Of a stretch of DNA of 64,000 nucleotides, positions 26,423 through 38,789 are shown in pieces. Each line of letters begins with the position of its first letter. The stretch's first letter is position 1. The notes below the pieces were generated by a model. That model saw only the letters and a list, made by a program, of their open reading frames with translations. It was not told the DNA's origin and ran no database searches. Source of the stretch: Methylobacterium brachythecii (GTDB lineage Bacteria > Pseudomonadota > Alphaproteobacteria > Rhizobiales > Beijerinckiaceae); assembly GCF_014196345.1 (NCBI RefSeq), contig NZ_JACIDN010000003.1, positions 62,001 through 126,000 on the forward strand, given 5' to 3'. Made by a program: the position numbers and the translations under genes.

Positions 26423-27199
26423 TCAGCCGAGCGTCAGCGCGTCGCCCTCGCGGAGTGCTCCGCCCGCGATCACCTCGGCATACACGCCGCAATCGGCGTG
26501 GCCGAGGTGCTGGCTGAGCGCGCGTGGAATCTGCAGGTCGCGAAATCCGGTCTGCGGGTCGACGTTGGTCGCCGCGCAGCGCACGGTCCGCGAGGTCACC
26601 TTCAGGCGCGCGCCGCCCGGCGCCTCGACGATGCGTCCGACGAGATCGAGCTCGGCCCAGGGCTCGAGCCCTTCGACGAACACGTTTCCGCGAAAGCGCA
26701 GCGGGTCTACGGGCGCGCCGACGAAATCCTCGACCGCTCGGACGCTGGCGAGATTGATCAGCGAAACGAAACCGGTGCGCGAATCCGTGAAGCGGTAGCC
26801 CGGCGGCGATGCCAGCACCTTCGGCTCGCCCCGCAACTCGTGCGGCAGATACGTTTTCAAGAATCCGGCGAGCGCTTCGCGTCCCTCGCGGCTGGAGAGA
26901 TCGTAGGAGGCATCCAGGCGATCCTCATACGCGACACTGAGACGTCCCGAAGCGTCGTCGTACCGGGTGCGCAGTCGGGCCAGGGCCTCGTTGCGCATCA
27001 GCACCAGGTACACGATCTTGGGCAGATGACGCGGGGCGACCTCGTTAAAGCCCGAGGGGCCGTTCTCGATCGCGTAGAGGCGATCGCCCGGAAAATAGCC
27101 GCTGGTCTCCAGGCTCCCTTCCGCAATCCGTTCCGGAGACAGGCCTTTGACGGGATAGCGGTAGAGCTGCGCGACGCGGATCGCGGGGTGTGAGGTCAT
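26423..27199 (-). CDS. MOSC domain protein
   Basis: The 258-residue protein has an N-terminal MOSC-type beta-barrel (VAQLYRYPVKGLSPE, typical first strand) and a C-terminal MOSC domain with the conserved Cys208 in TSRTVRCAATNVDPQTG and FRGNVFVEG. This is the YcbX/YiiM/mARC-like architecture without a ferredoxin domain. The family binds molybdenum cofactor and reduces N-hydroxylated compounds; this activity is inferred. The ATG at 27199 has only a weak SD. It is divergent from clpB, with a shared 213-bp spacer. Confidence 0.85.
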   Translation of the reverse strand: MTSHPAIRVAQLYRYPVKGLSPERIAEGSLETSGYFPGDRLYAIENGPSGFNEVAPRHLPKIVYLVLMRNEALARLRTRYDDASGRLSVAYEDRLDASYDLSSREGREALAGFLKTYLPHELRGEPKVLASPPGYRFTDSRTGFVSLINLASVRAVEDFVGAPVDPLRFRGNVFVEGLEPWAELDLVGRIVEAPGGARLKVTSRTVRCAATNVDPQTGFRDLQIPRALSQHLGHADCGVYAEVIAGGALREGDALTLG

Positions 27200-27260
27200 C
27201 GGACTCGGCTAGCCTCGCCGCACGTCCCGCGCAAGTCGTTGCCGCCGCCGCGGTGCACCT

Positions 27261-27288
27261 CTTGTGTCGCGAAATTACAACACCAAAT
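27261..27288 (+). promoter_or_regulatory. clpB: Candidate heat-shock (RpoH) promoter of clpB
   Basis: CTTGTG (27261-27266) and CACCAAAT (27281-27288), separated by 14 bases, resemble the sigma-32 elements CTTGAA and CCCCATNT with a fitting gap. It lies about 125 bp before clpB, a classical RpoH target. Agreement is partial, so this is a candidate only. Confidence 0.4.
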
Positions 27289-27412
27289 CAGCAGGGCTGG
27301 CGGCTTTTGAGCGCCGGTATCCCGGCGGGGGCAGACCTCGCGGGATTTCGCATCGGGCGGGCTGTGCCGATCGACCGGGCAGGGCGTTCGATCCGGGAAA
27401 GGGCAACGACGC

Positions 27413-30043
<2,631 letters not shown>

Positions 30044-30063
30044 TGCCGCGTTGAGGATGCGGT

Positions 30064-30090
30064 GGGGCGGCCGGCAGGGTCGGTCGCCCC
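30064..30090 (+). terminator. Possible terminator hairpin after clpB
   Basis: GGGGCGGCC (30064-30072) can pair with GGTCGCCCC (30082-30090), nine pairs with one G-U, around a nine-base loop, 20 bp after the clpB stop. The trailing TTCGCTCC is poor in T, so termination would be weak or factor-dependent. Confidence 0.4.
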
Positions 30091-30161
30091 TTCGCTCCGG
30101 CTGCCGTCCCTTGTGCATCGAGACGGCATCGGGCCTATAGCCCGGCGCAACAAGGACGACG

Positions 30162-31340
30162 ATGACGCCGCTTCGCCCAGCATCGAGGGGCCGCTGGACC
30201 GAACCGGCCATCCGGCGCTGCCGAGAGACGAATGGAACCGCCGAGCTGATCGGCCCGCAGCCTGGCATCCGCAGCGTCGCGGACGCCGTCTACGTTCCGC
30301 TCGGCGGCCCGGGTCATTGGGGCATCTACGAAGGCGGCCGAGAGATCGGCGGGGCCAATGCCGCGGCTGCCGGCCAGAGCCTCGATGCCGTCGCCTTTGG
30401 CGCCGGGCTCCCCGCCACGGACGATCGGATCCACCTCTATCTGGGGCCGATGACCGCGCATTTCGGGCACTTCGTGACCGACGTGGTCGCGCGACTTTGG
30501 CCGCTCGTGGCGTGGCAGGGCCCTCCGACGAAGCTGCTCTACCACGGGCCTCCCGGGCTCGATCAGTGGCGCGCGCACGACTTCATCTCGGTGATGCTCG
30601 CCCGGTTCGGACTCGACGTCGACGATCTCGTCTGCCTCGACGAGCCTCACAGAATCCCGAACCTCGTGGTGCCCGAACCCTGCTTCAGTCACGGCCGGGC
30701 TCACCAGGAATACGCGACCCTGTGCCGGCACATCGGGCGACCGTTCTGGCGTGATGACGAGGTCGATACCGAAGACCGGCCGATCTTCCTGTCGAAGCTC
30801 AAGCTGTCGGCGGGCTCCATGCACAAGCCCAGCGATGAGGGCGCGCTCGTCGGCGAGCTCGAAAGCCGCGGCGTCGAGATCGTCTTTCCCGAGGATCTCA
30901 GCTTTGCCCAGCAGGTCGCGCTCCTGGCGCGCCGGAAGACGATCATGGGCATCGCCGGCTCGGCCTTGCACACCTCGCTCTACTCGGCGCCGGAACGGCG
31001 GATCATCGCCTTGAACTACTGGGAGAAGATCAACGCCAACTTCCCGGTAATCGACCGTCTCAACGGGAATACGGCCTTTTACTACGCTCCGCGGACGACG
31101 CATTACACGAAGGGCGGCGATTACCTGCTGCGCTGGACGATCGAGGATCCGGCGGCTGCCGCGGCTGAGATGTTGGACCGGGCGAACGACTTCGCCGGCA
31201 TTGACGCGCGCGACGACGTGGAGGACGAGGCACGGGATCGCCGGGCGCGCTCGCTTGCCGGCCGAACCGACAGTGCCCGCCGGAAACTGGGCCGGTGGTT
31301 GAGGCCTGTCGCCTCTCTGCTTCGCCGCGATCCGTCGTGA
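30162..31340 (+). CDS. Glycosyltransferase family 61 protein
   Basis: The 392-residue protein resembles the DUF563/GT61 capsule-type glycosyltransferases. The typical N-terminal part has YLGPMTAHFGHFVTDVVARLWPL, where the H-x-GHF motif is characteristic, and the C-terminal part has the conserved IMGIAGSALHTSLYSAPE. Such enzymes transfer sugars such as xylose or act in capsular polysaccharide synthesis; the substrate is unknown. AAGGA precedes the ATG. The last 70 residues are basic and variable. It stands alone between clpB and a phosphatase gene. Confidence 0.78.
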   Translation: MTPLRPASRGRWTEPAIRRCRETNGTAELIGPQPGIRSVADAVYVPLGGPGHWGIYEGGREIGGANAAAAGQSLDAVAFGAGLPATDDRIHLYLGPMTAHFGHFVTDVVARLWPLVAWQGPPTKLLYHGPPGLDQWRAHDFISVMLARFGLDVDDLVCLDEPHRIPNLVVPEPCFSHGRAHQEYATLCRHIGRPFWRDDEVDTEDRPIFLSKLKLSAGSMHKPSDEGALVGELESRGVEIVFPEDLSFAQQVALLARRKTIMGIAGSALHTSLYSAPERRIIALNYWEKINANFPVIDRLNGNTAFYYAPRTTHYTKGGDYLLRWTIEDPAAAAAEMLDRANDFAGIDARDDVEDEARDRRARSLAGRTDSARRKLGRWLRPVASLLRRDPS

Positions 31341-31386
31341 CGCCCGACGTCTTGCTCCGGCCGGCGATTGACCCGACAACCGCTCC

Positions 31387-32061
31387 ATGAACGCCGATCC
31401 GCTCACCTACGCCGTCGGCGACATCCATGGCTGCGCCGACCTGCTCGACGCCCTTCTGGAGAAGATCGAAACGCATGCGGCCGGGCGGCCGCGCCGGCTC
31501 GTCTTCCTCGGCGACTACATCGATCGTGGCGCTGACAGTGCACGGGTCATCGAGACCCTGCGCAAGCTGCAATGGCGCGACGAGGATGGCGTGATCTGCC
31601 TCATGGGCAACCACGAGGCGATGCTGCTGAAGACCCTGCATGAGCGCGGCGCCCGCGATCTCTGGCTGCAGAACGGAGGCTGGGACACGCTGCGCTCGTT
31701 CGACGTCGAGGGGCCGGAGGGCCTGCCCGGCGACGTGCTCGACTGGATCGAGGCGCTCCCGACCCTGCACCAGGATGCCCGGCGCTGGTACGTCCATGCC
31801 GGCTTCAGGCCGGAGGCGGAGGTGCCCGATCCGGATGACGAGACGCGGCTGTGGATTCGCGAGCCATTCCTGTCCGAGGAACGCGATTACGGCCGCCACG
31901 TCGTCCACGGCCATACGCCGCTCTCGAAGGGCCGGCCGGACGTCCGCGCCTTCCGCACCAATCTCGATACCGGCGCCGTCTATGGCGGCGCGCTCACCGC
32001 GGGCGTGTTCGGCCCCGACGAGTCGAAGGCGGTGGACTTCCTGCAGGTCCGCGCCCCGTGA
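31387..32061 (+). CDS. PPP-family metallophosphatase (PrpA-like)
   Basis: The 224-residue protein has the three signature motifs of PPP phosphatases: GDIHGCADLL (residue 12 on), GDYIDRGADS (about 41) and GNHEAMLL (about 74), followed by YVHAGF and HVVHGHTPLS, which supply the remaining metal-binding histidines. Length and the short C-terminus match bacterial Ser/Thr or diadenosine-tetraphosphatase-like enzymes of the PrpA type. The physiological target cannot be read from sequence. It starts 46 bp after the GT61 gene and may share its transcript. Confidence 0.87.
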   Translation: MNADPLTYAVGDIHGCADLLDALLEKIETHAAGRPRRLVFLGDYIDRGADSARVIETLRKLQWRDEDGVICLMGNHEAMLLKTLHERGARDLWLQNGGWDTLRSFDVEGPEGLPGDVLDWIEALPTLHQDARRWYVHAGFRPEAEVPDPDDETRLWIREPFLSEERDYGRHVVHGHTPLSKGRPDVRAFRTNLDTGAVYGGALTAGVFGPDESKAVDFLQVRAP

Positions 32062-32124
32062 CGCGCTTGGCCGCTTGAGCCGGGACGCGGTTTCGGCGCC
32101 TATGCCGGAAAGGAGAGGGCGCGA

Positions 32125-33573
32125 ATGGCCGAACATCATCAGAAGGCACCCGGATCGGCAGCGTCGGGGGAGAGCGCGATGGCGCGTCTCGCCCTCCGCT
32201 TCACCGAATGGGCGGAGAAGTGGTTCCCCGACGCCTTCGTGTTCGTCGCGATCGCCGTGGTCATCGTCGCGGGCGCGGCGCTGCTGAACGGCGCGCCTGT
32301 ACAGAGCGTGACGAAAAGCTTCGGCGACGGTTTCTGGAGCCTGATCCCCTTCACGATGCAGATGGTCTTCGTGACCATCGGCGGCTACGTCGTCGCGACC
32401 TCGCCCCCCGTCCAGGCCCTGATCGACCGGATCGCGCTGGTGCCGAAGACGGGCCGCGGCGCGATCGGCCTTATCGCCATCGCGACGATGCTGTCCTCGC
32501 TCCTCAGCTGGGGCCTGAGCCTGATTTTCGGCGGCCTGCTCGCCCGGGCGCTGGCACGGCGCGAAGACCTGCGAATGGATTACCGCGCGGCCGGCGCCGC
32601 CGCCTATCTCGGCCTCGGGGCGACCTGGGCGATGGGGCTGTCCTCCTCGGCCGCGCAGCTTCAGGCCAATCCGAAAAGCCTGCCGCCGAGCCTGCTGCCG
32701 ATTACCGGCGTGATTCCGTTCAGCGAGACGATCTTCCTTTGGCAGTCGATGGTGATCGCCGCCATCTTGGTGATCATGTCGACGTTGATCGCGCTGGCGT
32801 CCGCTCCGGGCCGCGACAGCGCCGTCACCGCACAGGACCTCGGCATCGATCCGAAACGCGAGGAAGAAGAGATCAGCGGCCCCCGCCAGCCGGGCGAATG
32901 GCTGGAGCAAGCGCCGGTCCTCACCATCGTCATCGGCTTGCTGGCCGCCGGTTGGCTGATCCAGGAATTCGCGCGTCAGAGCTGGATCGTCGCGATCTCG
33001 AACCTCAACACCTACAATTTCCTGTTCCTGCTCCTCGGCTTCGTGCTGCATTGGCGCCCGAAGCGCTTCCTGATCTCGCTCGGCAAGGCCGTGCCGGCGA
33101 CTGCCGGAATCCTGATCCAGTTCCCGTTCTACGCCGCCATCGCCGCGATTCTGACCGGCGCCAAGAATGCCGGGGGCCACAGCCTCGCCGACGTGATCGC
33201 GCACGCCTTCGTGGCCCTGAACACGCAAGGTAGCTTTCCGCTGGCGATGGGCGTGTATTCGGCCGTCCTCGGATTCTTCGTGCCGTCGGGCGGCGGCAAA
33301 TGGCTGCTCGAGGCGCCCTATGTGATGCAGGCGGCCAACGAGCTGAAGGTGCATCTCGGTTGGGCGGTACAGGTCTACAACGCGGCCGAGGCGCTCCCGA
33401 ACCTGATCAACCCGTTCTTCATGCTGCCGCTCCTCGGCATCCTCGGGCTGAAGGCGCGTGACATCGTCGGCTTCAGCTTCCTGCAACTGATCTTCCACCT
33501 GCCGGTGGTGTTGTTTCTACTGTGGGCTTTCGCCTTTACGCTGGACTACCATCCGCCGGTGTTGCCGGGCTGA
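32125..33573 (+). CDS. Short-chain fatty acid transporter family protein (AtoE-like)
   Basis: The 482-residue protein has about 12 to 14 membrane helices and the AtoE/TIGR00366 style N-terminus LALRFTEWAEKWFPDAFVFV. FVPSGGGKWLLEAPYVM and NAAEALPNLINPFFMLPLLG are conserved-looking signature stretches. The family is annotated for uptake of short-chain fatty acids such as butyrate or acetoacetate. A strong AAAGGAGAG precedes the ATG. The stop overlaps the start of the following CMD-family gene by one base (TGATG), so the two are co-translated. Confidence 0.85.
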   Translation: MAEHHQKAPGSAASGESAMARLALRFTEWAEKWFPDAFVFVAIAVVIVAGAALLNGAPVQSVTKSFGDGFWSLIPFTMQMVFVTIGGYVVATSPPVQALIDRIALVPKTGRGAIGLIAIATMLSSLLSWGLSLIFGGLLARALARREDLRMDYRAAGAAAYLGLGATWAMGLSSSAAQLQANPKSLPPSLLPITGVIPFSETIFLWQSMVIAAILVIMSTLIALASAPGRDSAVTAQDLGIDPKREEEEISGPRQPGEWLEQAPVLTIVIGLLAAGWLIQEFARQSWIVAISNLNTYNFLFLLLGFVLHWRPKRFLISLGKAVPATAGILIQFPFYAAIAAILTGAKNAGGHSLADVIAHAFVALNTQGSFPLAMGVYSAVLGFFVPSGGGKWLLEAPYVMQAANELKVHLGWAVQVYNAAEALPNLINPFFMLPLLGILGLKARDIVGFSFLQLIFHLPVVLFLLWAFAFTLDYHPPVLPG

Positions 33574-34211
33574 TGACCGAGAAGGATTTTCGCGTGCGCT
33601 TCGCCGTCACCCTTGCCATCGGATTGCTTATGACGGCGACCGCCTCTGCACAGGACCGAATGCCGGAAATCCCGGCCGCCCAGCAGACCGAGGCGCAGAA
33701 GAAGGCGTCGGAAGAGTTCCTGGCTGCCCGCAAGGTGCCGGTCTTCGGCCCCTTCGTGCCGCTGCTGCGCAGCCCTCAGCTAATGCTTAATGCGAGCAAC
33801 ATGGGGCTCTACCTGCGCTACAACAGCGTGATCCCGCTCAAGCTCAGCGAATTCACGATCCTGCTGACGGCGCGGGAATGGGACCAGCAACTCGAATGGC
33901 AGATCCACGAGCCGATCGCGCTGAAGGCCGGGCTCGATCCGGCCGTCGTCGAGGCTGTGAGAGAGGGCCGGAGGCCCGATACGATGGGCGAGGAGGAGAC
34001 GCTGGTCTACGCCTTCTCGACCGAGCTTCATCGCAACAAGTCCGTCAGCGACACGACTTACGCCCGCGTCATAAAAACGTTCGGGGAGCAGGGCGCGATC
34101 GATCTGGCCGGGATCAACGGCTACTACACGCTGCTCGCGATGACCTTGAACATGGCCCGCACCGCCCTGCCCCCGGGCGTCGCGCCGCCACTCCCTGCGC
34201 TCGTGAAATGA
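33573..34211 (+). CDS. Secreted carboxymuconolactone decarboxylase-like (AhpD-fold) protein
   Basis: The 212-residue protein starts MTEKDFRVRFAVTLAIG and has a signal peptide ending near TASAQD. The mature part resembles the CMD family: LKLSEFTILLTAREWDQQ and EWQIHEPIALKAGLDPAVVEA, with conserved Glu and His, but not the CxxC of AhpD peroxidases. CMD members include 4-carboxymuconolactone decarboxylase and redox proteins; here periplasmic location excludes the standard protocatechuate pathway role. The activity is unknown. It is coupled to the AtoE-like transporter gene. Confidence 0.75.
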   Translation: MTEKDFRVRFAVTLAIGLLMTATASAQDRMPEIPAAQQTEAQKKASEEFLAARKVPVFGPFVPLLRSPQLMLNASNMGLYLRYNSVIPLKLSEFTILLTAREWDQQLEWQIHEPIALKAGLDPAVVEAVREGRRPDTMGEEETLVYAFSTELHRNKSVSDTTYARVIKTFGEQGAIDLAGINGYYTLLAMTLNMARTALPPGVAPPLPALVK

Positions 34212-34223
34212 GGCCCGAGCTGA

Positions 34224-35306
34224 CTATGCTGGTGCACTCGCGCGCTTAACGACCGACGCATCCGATGCGCCGCAGACCGGGAAGTTCTCGGTAGGTCCGT
34301 GCACCGCTGAGGCGGAGGCCGCGAGGTCGTGGTAGCAGATGCAGCCCTCGGCGAAGTAGTGATGCACGAGCGCCTTGCGCGAATGCTGGATCGCGTTGCG
34401 GGGGGATCCGCCGTGCACCAGATTGGCGTGCCAGAACAGGACGTCACCCTTGCGAGCGATGAAGTGCTGCTTCTGCGCATCGTGCTCCTCTACCGCACGA
34501 CGCATCGCAGGCTCGTAGCGCTCGGCGTAGGCGGCGTAGCCTTTCTCCTGAAAATCGGAGGGTGAGATGCCGACGTCGTGGCTGAACACGTAGGGCCAGC
34601 GATGCGAGCCGGGATAGTAGACCAACGGCCCTGAATCGACGTGGATGTCCTCCATTGCGACCCAGCACGCGGCGAGATAGCCGAGCGGATAGGTCGTCAT
34701 ATGGATGGAGTCCGAGTGTTCGGACTGCTGGCTGCCCTTGTGGGATGCAATAGTCTGGAACGGGATGGCCTTGCGTCCGAGAACGAGGCTGCAAAAGTCG
34801 AGCAACGCGGGATTCTTTAGCAGATCATCGATAAGTCCCACGGTCTGGTGCGGGTTGAGCGAGCGGCCGGGATGTAGATCGTCATCGGCGGCTTTTTCCT
34901 GAGAGAGGATCAGATCGCCGCGCGTGATGGCATCCTCATAGGCAGCCCAGGTCGCGTCGATCGTTGCCGGATCGATCGCGCCGCGGGCGACGTAGTAGCC
35001 GTGCTCGTGCCAAAACCGGCAGATCTCAGCCTGCTTCGCGGTGATTTTGCGCCGCGCTAGGCGCCGTTCGACCTGTACGAGTGCATCCGGCTGGTCGAGC
35101 CAGGGCTGAGACTTCGAATCCGGGAAGTTCTCGGCCCGGAAAACTTCGACGCAACCAATATCGATGGGGATGTCGGCCTTCGGCGCATAGTGGTAGCGGA
35201 TTGCCCGCTTGCGCGCCTTCAGGTCTAGGCCGAGCGTCAGCGTACGACCGGCCGCCTTCAGAACACGCGCTAGGCCCGCTGCCTGGGAGACGACACGCGA
35301 CATCAT
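34224..35306 (-). CDS. Phytanoyl-CoA dioxygenase (PhyH) family protein
   Basis: The 360-residue protein has the PhyH double-stranded beta-helix core from about residue 95 (FWHEHGYYVARGAI). Iron ligands are His197-x-Asp199 in QQSEHSDSIHM and a distal His in FWHANLVHGGSP (His298), followed by Arg residues that may bind 2-oxoglutarate. It is expected to hydroxylate a small molecule or lipid using O2 and 2-oxoglutarate; the substrate is unknown. An N-terminal extension of about 90 residues is not part of the core. It converges with the CMD-family gene, 12 bp apart. Confidence 0.8.
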   Translation of the reverse strand: MMSRVVSQAAGLARVLKAAGRTLTLGLDLKARKRAIRYHYAPKADIPIDIGCVEVFRAENFPDSKSQPWLDQPDALVQVERRLARRKITAKQAEICRFWHEHGYYVARGAIDPATIDATWAAYEDAITRGDLILSQEKAADDDLHPGRSLNPHQTVGLIDDLLKNPALLDFCSLVLGRKAIPFQTIASHKGSQQSEHSDSIHMTTYPLGYLAACWVAMEDIHVDSGPLVYYPGSHRWPYVFSHDVGISPSDFQEKGYAAYAERYEPAMRRAVEEHDAQKQHFIARKGDVLFWHANLVHGGSPRNAIQHSRKALVHHYFAEGCICYHDLAASASAVHGPTENFPVCGASDASVVKRASAPA

Positions 35307-35387
35307 GAACTCCGTTCCCGCCCCGTGTGGAAGTGCGGGAGTTGCGAGCTAGAAGACCAGAATTCGGATGAAAGTTGGGCTCGCCCG

Positions 35388-35759
35388 TTACTTTCGTGAC
35401 GGAACCAGGGCCGCCGCCGCGACGAGAAGCCACCCTGCCATCAGCACGAGCCCGCCGGCTGGCGCGGCCATCGGGAACAGCGGAACGCCTGAGAGCGCAC
35501 GCATCGCGAGATCGCCGGAGAACAGGGCGAGACCCGCGAGGATGGCGGCGCCCGCGAACCGGGTAAGTCGGCCGTGCATGGCTTCAGTGCCGGCCAGCGC
35601 GACCAGGCCGACGACGAGCGGTGCATGGAACAGCAGGAACTGCGCCGCGGTCTTCAAAGTCTCGCCGCCATCCCCGTGCGCGGCCGCGGCGCTCGCGGCC
35701 ACTCCGAGCAGGCCGGACACGGCCGCCAGGGCCAGCAGGATACGATCGATCGCGGTCAT
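35388..35759 (-). CDS. DUF423 small membrane protein
   Basis: The 123-residue protein is four-helix and hydrophobic (ILLALAAVSGLLGVAASAAAAHG, FLLFHAPLVVGLVAL, FAGAAILAGLALFSGDL, and a C-terminal helix), with the DUF423 landmarks AAHG and FSGDL near the predicted third helix. Function is unknown in the family. GAGGAG lies seven bases before the ATG at 35759; a second ATG six bases upstream is too close to that SD. It follows the chemoreceptor gene on the same strand by 43 bp. Confidence 0.82.
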   Translation of the reverse strand: MTAIDRILLALAAVSGLLGVAASAAAAHGDGGETLKTAAQFLLFHAPLVVGLVALAGTEAMHGRLTRFAGAAILAGLALFSGDLAMRALSGVPLFPMAAPAGGLVLMAGWLLVAAAALVPSRK

Positions 35760-35802
35760 GGGCATCTCCTCACGGGGACATGCCCTGCCGGGGCGATTGC
35801 GG

Positions 35803-37899
35803 CTACGCCGCCCGCACGCCGGAGAGGAAATGCCGCACCTCGTCCGACAGGGCCTCGGATTGGCGGGACAGCTCGTTGGCTGCACCCAGGACTTGCCCAG
35901 CCGAGGCGCCGGTTGCCTCCACCGCATGGGCGACGCCGGCGATGTTGTCGGTCACCTCGCTCGTGCCGACAGCAGCCTGCGAGACGTTGCGCACGATCTC
36001 CTGCGTTGCCGCGCCCTGTTCCTCGACGGCGGCCGAGATCGAGGTCGCGACACCGCTGATCTCCTGGATACGTGCGGCGATCCCGTCGATCGCGCCGACG
36101 GCCTGACCGGCCGCCGCCTGAATCTGACCGATCTGGCCGGAGATCTCCTCGGTGGCCTTGGCGGTCTGGTTGGCCAGGGCCTTCACCTCGGCGGCGACCA
36201 CCGCGAAGCCACGCCCGGCTTCGCCCGCGCGCGCCGCCTCGATCGTCGCGTTGAGGGCGAGCAGGTTGGTCTGCCCTGCGATGGTGGTGATCATCGCCAC
36301 CACGTCGCCGATCTTGGCGGCAGCGCTGCTGAGGTTCTGCACGAGGGCGCCGGTCTGCGCCGCCTCGCTCACCGCCATCTGCGCCAGGGATGCCGAGCTT
36401 TCGACTTGGCGGCCGATTTCCTGGACCGAGGATCCGAGTTGCTCGGCGGCAGCGGCAACGGTGTTCACGTTGACCGAGGCTTCTTCCGCGGCGCTGGCCA
36501 CGTTGACGGATTGGCTCGCCGTCGCCGTGGCGGTGGAGGCCATGCTCCGGGCCGTCGACTGGAGCTGGGCGGCAGCGGCGGTGACGGCGCCGATGATTCC
36601 GCTCACGCTCCCTTCGAAGGTGTCCGCCATCTGCCGCATCGCGTGCTTGCGCTGGGTTTCCGCGCCGGCACGGGCGAGTGAGGCCTCTTCCTCGAGAGCG
36701 TGGCTGCGGACCAAATTGTCCTTGAAGACTTGCACCGACGCAGCCATCGCGCCGATCTCGTCGCGACGGCCTGCGCCGGGGATCGCGGTGTCGAGATCGC
36801 CGCCACTCAGTCGCGACATGGCGTGGTTCATCGCGCCGAGCGGGCCAACGACACGATACTGAGTGATGGCGAAGCCGCCGAGTGAGAAGATCAGCGCCAT
36901 GGCGATCATGCCGATTGCCTTGATCATGTCCGCCTTCGCCCGGCCGGCGGCCTCCTCCGTCACGGCGATGGCTTGATCCATCGCGGCCATGGCGACCGTC
37001 ACGACGCTGCGTTGGCGGACGTTGCTGTCGGCCTGGTAGTCCGCGACCGAGATGCTGAACTTACCGTGCAGCAGGTCATCGCGAACGGCGTTGCGTGCAG
37101 CGATTCCCTCCTGCGAAAACAGCGCCGCCTGGGCCGCCGCCTGAGCTTTGGTGACGACATCGGGCACTTTGGCCCGGCGCGTTTCCGAGATCACGGTCGA
37201 CCAATGCGCTTCGGCCTTGCCGACACCGGCGGCGATCGTCTCGAGGTCGGCGGAGGTCAGGCCCTTACGCTGGACGACAGCCTGGGTCAGGGTCGTGTAA
37301 GCCTCGCCGATGGTTGCGCGGGTACGCCACGCCGCATTCTTGATGTTGACCAGCACGCGGCTGTCCGGTGCAGTGATCTTGATACGGTCGCTGAGGCCAC
37401 CGGATAAATCGTCGAAAGCGGTCAGCAGGCGGTCCGACTGCGTCGAGAAGCGGTTGACCAGCGTCGCGTCACGGGCGTCGAGCGGCTTCTGCATGGCTTC
37501 GTCGACGTTGGTTCTCAGCGCCACCAATTGTCGATGGTCGGCGAAGACCTGCTCTGCGAGCGGCAGGATCAGTGGATCGGTGATCGAAGCGGCTTGTTTC
37601 GCAAGCTTCGCGACGGCGTCGTCGAGTTCCAAACGCGTGGCGGAGATCTTGGTGCGAATGTTCTCCATGACGGGACTGACGAGCAGCGCGCCACGCGTAT
37701 AGCTCTTCTCGAACCGAGTAGCCTGGAGCGCTTCGAGCACGGACTTGTCCGCGAGCGCTTCTTGTTCAGCCACTGCCGAGCTGCTGACGGCATTCCAGGC
37801 CTTGACGAGATCGCCCACTGCGATTGTCACCAAGCTCAGCCCAAGAAGTCCAACAACAGCAAAAAGACATGTTCTGAGCGAGAGAGACATTGCCCGCAT
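35803..37899 (-). CDS. Methyl-accepting chemotaxis protein
   Basis: The 698-residue chemoreceptor has TM1 at about residues 9-30, a periplasmic sensor domain (31-324) that is helical and of no named type to me, TM2 at about 325-346, HAMP at about 347-400 and the cytoplasmic signalling domain beyond 440. The kinase-control hairpin tip reads [20 protein letters not shown], with methylation helices on either side. It senses an unknown periplasmic signal and controls CheA. The C-terminus lacks a CheR-docking pentapeptide. An alternative ATG lies nine bases downstream. No che or flagellar genes are nearby. Confidence 0.93.
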   Translation of the reverse strand: MRAMSLSLRTCLFAVVGLLGLSLVTIAVGDLVKAWNAVSSSAVAEQEALADKSVLEALQATRFEKSYTRGALLVSPVMENIRTKISATRLELDDAVAKLAKQAASITDPLILPLAEQVFADHRQLVALRTNVDEAMQKPLDARDATLVNRFSTQSDRLLTAFDDLSGGLSDRIKITAPDSRVLVNIKNAAWRTRATIGEAYTTLTQAVVQRKGLTSADLETIAAGVGKAEAHWSTVISETRRAKVPDVVTKAQAAAQAALFSQEGIAARNAVRDDLLHGKFSISVADYQADSNVRQRSVVTVAMAAMDQAIAVTEEAAGRAKADMIKAIGMIAMALIFSLGGFAITQYRVVGPLGAMNHAMSRLSGGDLDTAIPGAGRRDEIGAMAASVQVFKDNLVRSHALEEEASLARAGAETQRKHAMRQMADTFEGSVSGIIGAVTAAAAQLQSTARSMASTATATASQSVNVASAAEEASVNVNTVAAAAEQLGSSVQEIGRQVESSASLAQMAVSEAAQTGALVQNLSSAAAKIGDVVAMITTIAGQTNLLALNATIEAARAGEAGRGFAVVAAEVKALANQTAKATEEISGQIGQIQAAAGQAVGAIDGIAARIQEISGVATSISAAVEEQGAATQEIVRNVSQAAVGTSEVTDNIAGVAHAVEATGASAGQVLGAANELSRQSEALSDEVRHFLSGVRAA

Positions 37900-38120
37900 C
37901 GTTTCTATCCCATAGTGCCGGCAACAAACTCCTAGTCGCCGGCTAATCTATCTTAATTTTTACTTGGGACAGGTAAAAAAACTATGATGCGTCAGCCAAG
38001 CTGCGCGTCTGCCGTGATCAAAAGTTAAATGGGCGAAGCGGCAAGATTTTGCTGCGAATCTTCCTAGGATGCTGTTTTTTCGCAATCTTTGCGAGCGAGG
38101 GCCTCGCTAACCGAGAGCGC

Positions 38121-38774
38121 TCAGGCCCCGCGCTCGGCCAGCAGGCGCGCAACGCCAGCGCGTAACTCGACCACGCCACGATCGTCTCGGCTCGACGTGA
38201 GGAGCACTTCCGGGAAGGCGGCTGGCCGCTTGGCGATGGCCGCCTGGATCCCCGCGATCCGCGCTTCGATCTCGTTCTTCTTGAGCGCGTCGCCCTTGGT
38301 GAGTACGATCTGGTAGGACACCGCCGCCTTGTCGAGCCCGTCGAGCACGTCGGTGTCGATCGACTTCAGCCCGTGGCGCGAGTCGATCAGCATGAACACG
38401 CGGGCGAGGTTGGCGCGACCCTTCAGGTACGCGTGGATCAGTTGGGTCCAGGCCTCGACCTTGGCCTTCTCGACGGCGGCGTAGCCATAGCCCGGCATGT
38501 CCACCAGGGTCAGCCGCTCGGCGATCTTGAAGAAGTTGAGCTGCTGGGTGCGGCCGGGCGTGTGCGAGGTCCGCGCCAGCGTGTTGCGCCCCGTCAGGGC
38601 GTTGATCAGGCTCGACTTGCCGACGTTCGAGCGCCCGGCGAAGGCGATCTCGACGCCGTCCATCGGCGGCAGCACGCCGAGCGAAGGCGCGGCGGCGAAG
38701 AAGTCGGCGCTTCCGGCGAATAGCAAGCGGCCGGCCTCCTCGAGGCCGGCCTTCTCTGTCTCGATATCGTTCAC
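38121..38774 (-). CDS. engB: Ribosome biogenesis GTPase EngB/YihA
   Basis: The 217-residue GTPase has G1 GRSNVGKSSLIN, G2 around TSHTPGRTQQ, G3 DMPGYGYA and G4 as TKGD in place of the usual TKAD, a tolerated change. The family is needed for assembly of the large ribosomal subunit. The start is a GTG at 38774, 15 bp after the yidC stop. It is the last gene of the rpmH-rnpA-yidC-engB operon, an order that is widely conserved in alphaproteobacteria. Confidence 0.93.
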   Translation of the reverse strand: MNDIETEKAGLEEAGRLLFAGSADFFAAAPSLGVLPPMDGVEIAFAGRSNVGKSSLINALTGRNTLARTSHTPGRTQQLNFFKIAERLTLVDMPGYGYAAVEKAKVEAWTQLIHAYLKGRANLARVFMLIDSRHGLKSIDTDVLDGLDKAAVSYQIVLTKGDALKKNEIEARIAGIQAAIAKRPAAFPEVLLTSSRDDRGVVELRAGVARLLAERGA

Positions 38775-38789
38775 GTCAGCTCTGACTCG

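Noticed and set aside
31060..33498. 812-codon open frame on the minus strand
   Set aside because: Antisense to GT61, phosphatase and AtoE-like genes, which have clear motifs.
37934..37975. TAAA-N15-GCCGGCGA resembling a sigma-28 promoter for the chemoreceptor
   Set aside because: The -10 part matches poorly and most alphaproteobacteria of this group do not use FliA-type sigma-28.
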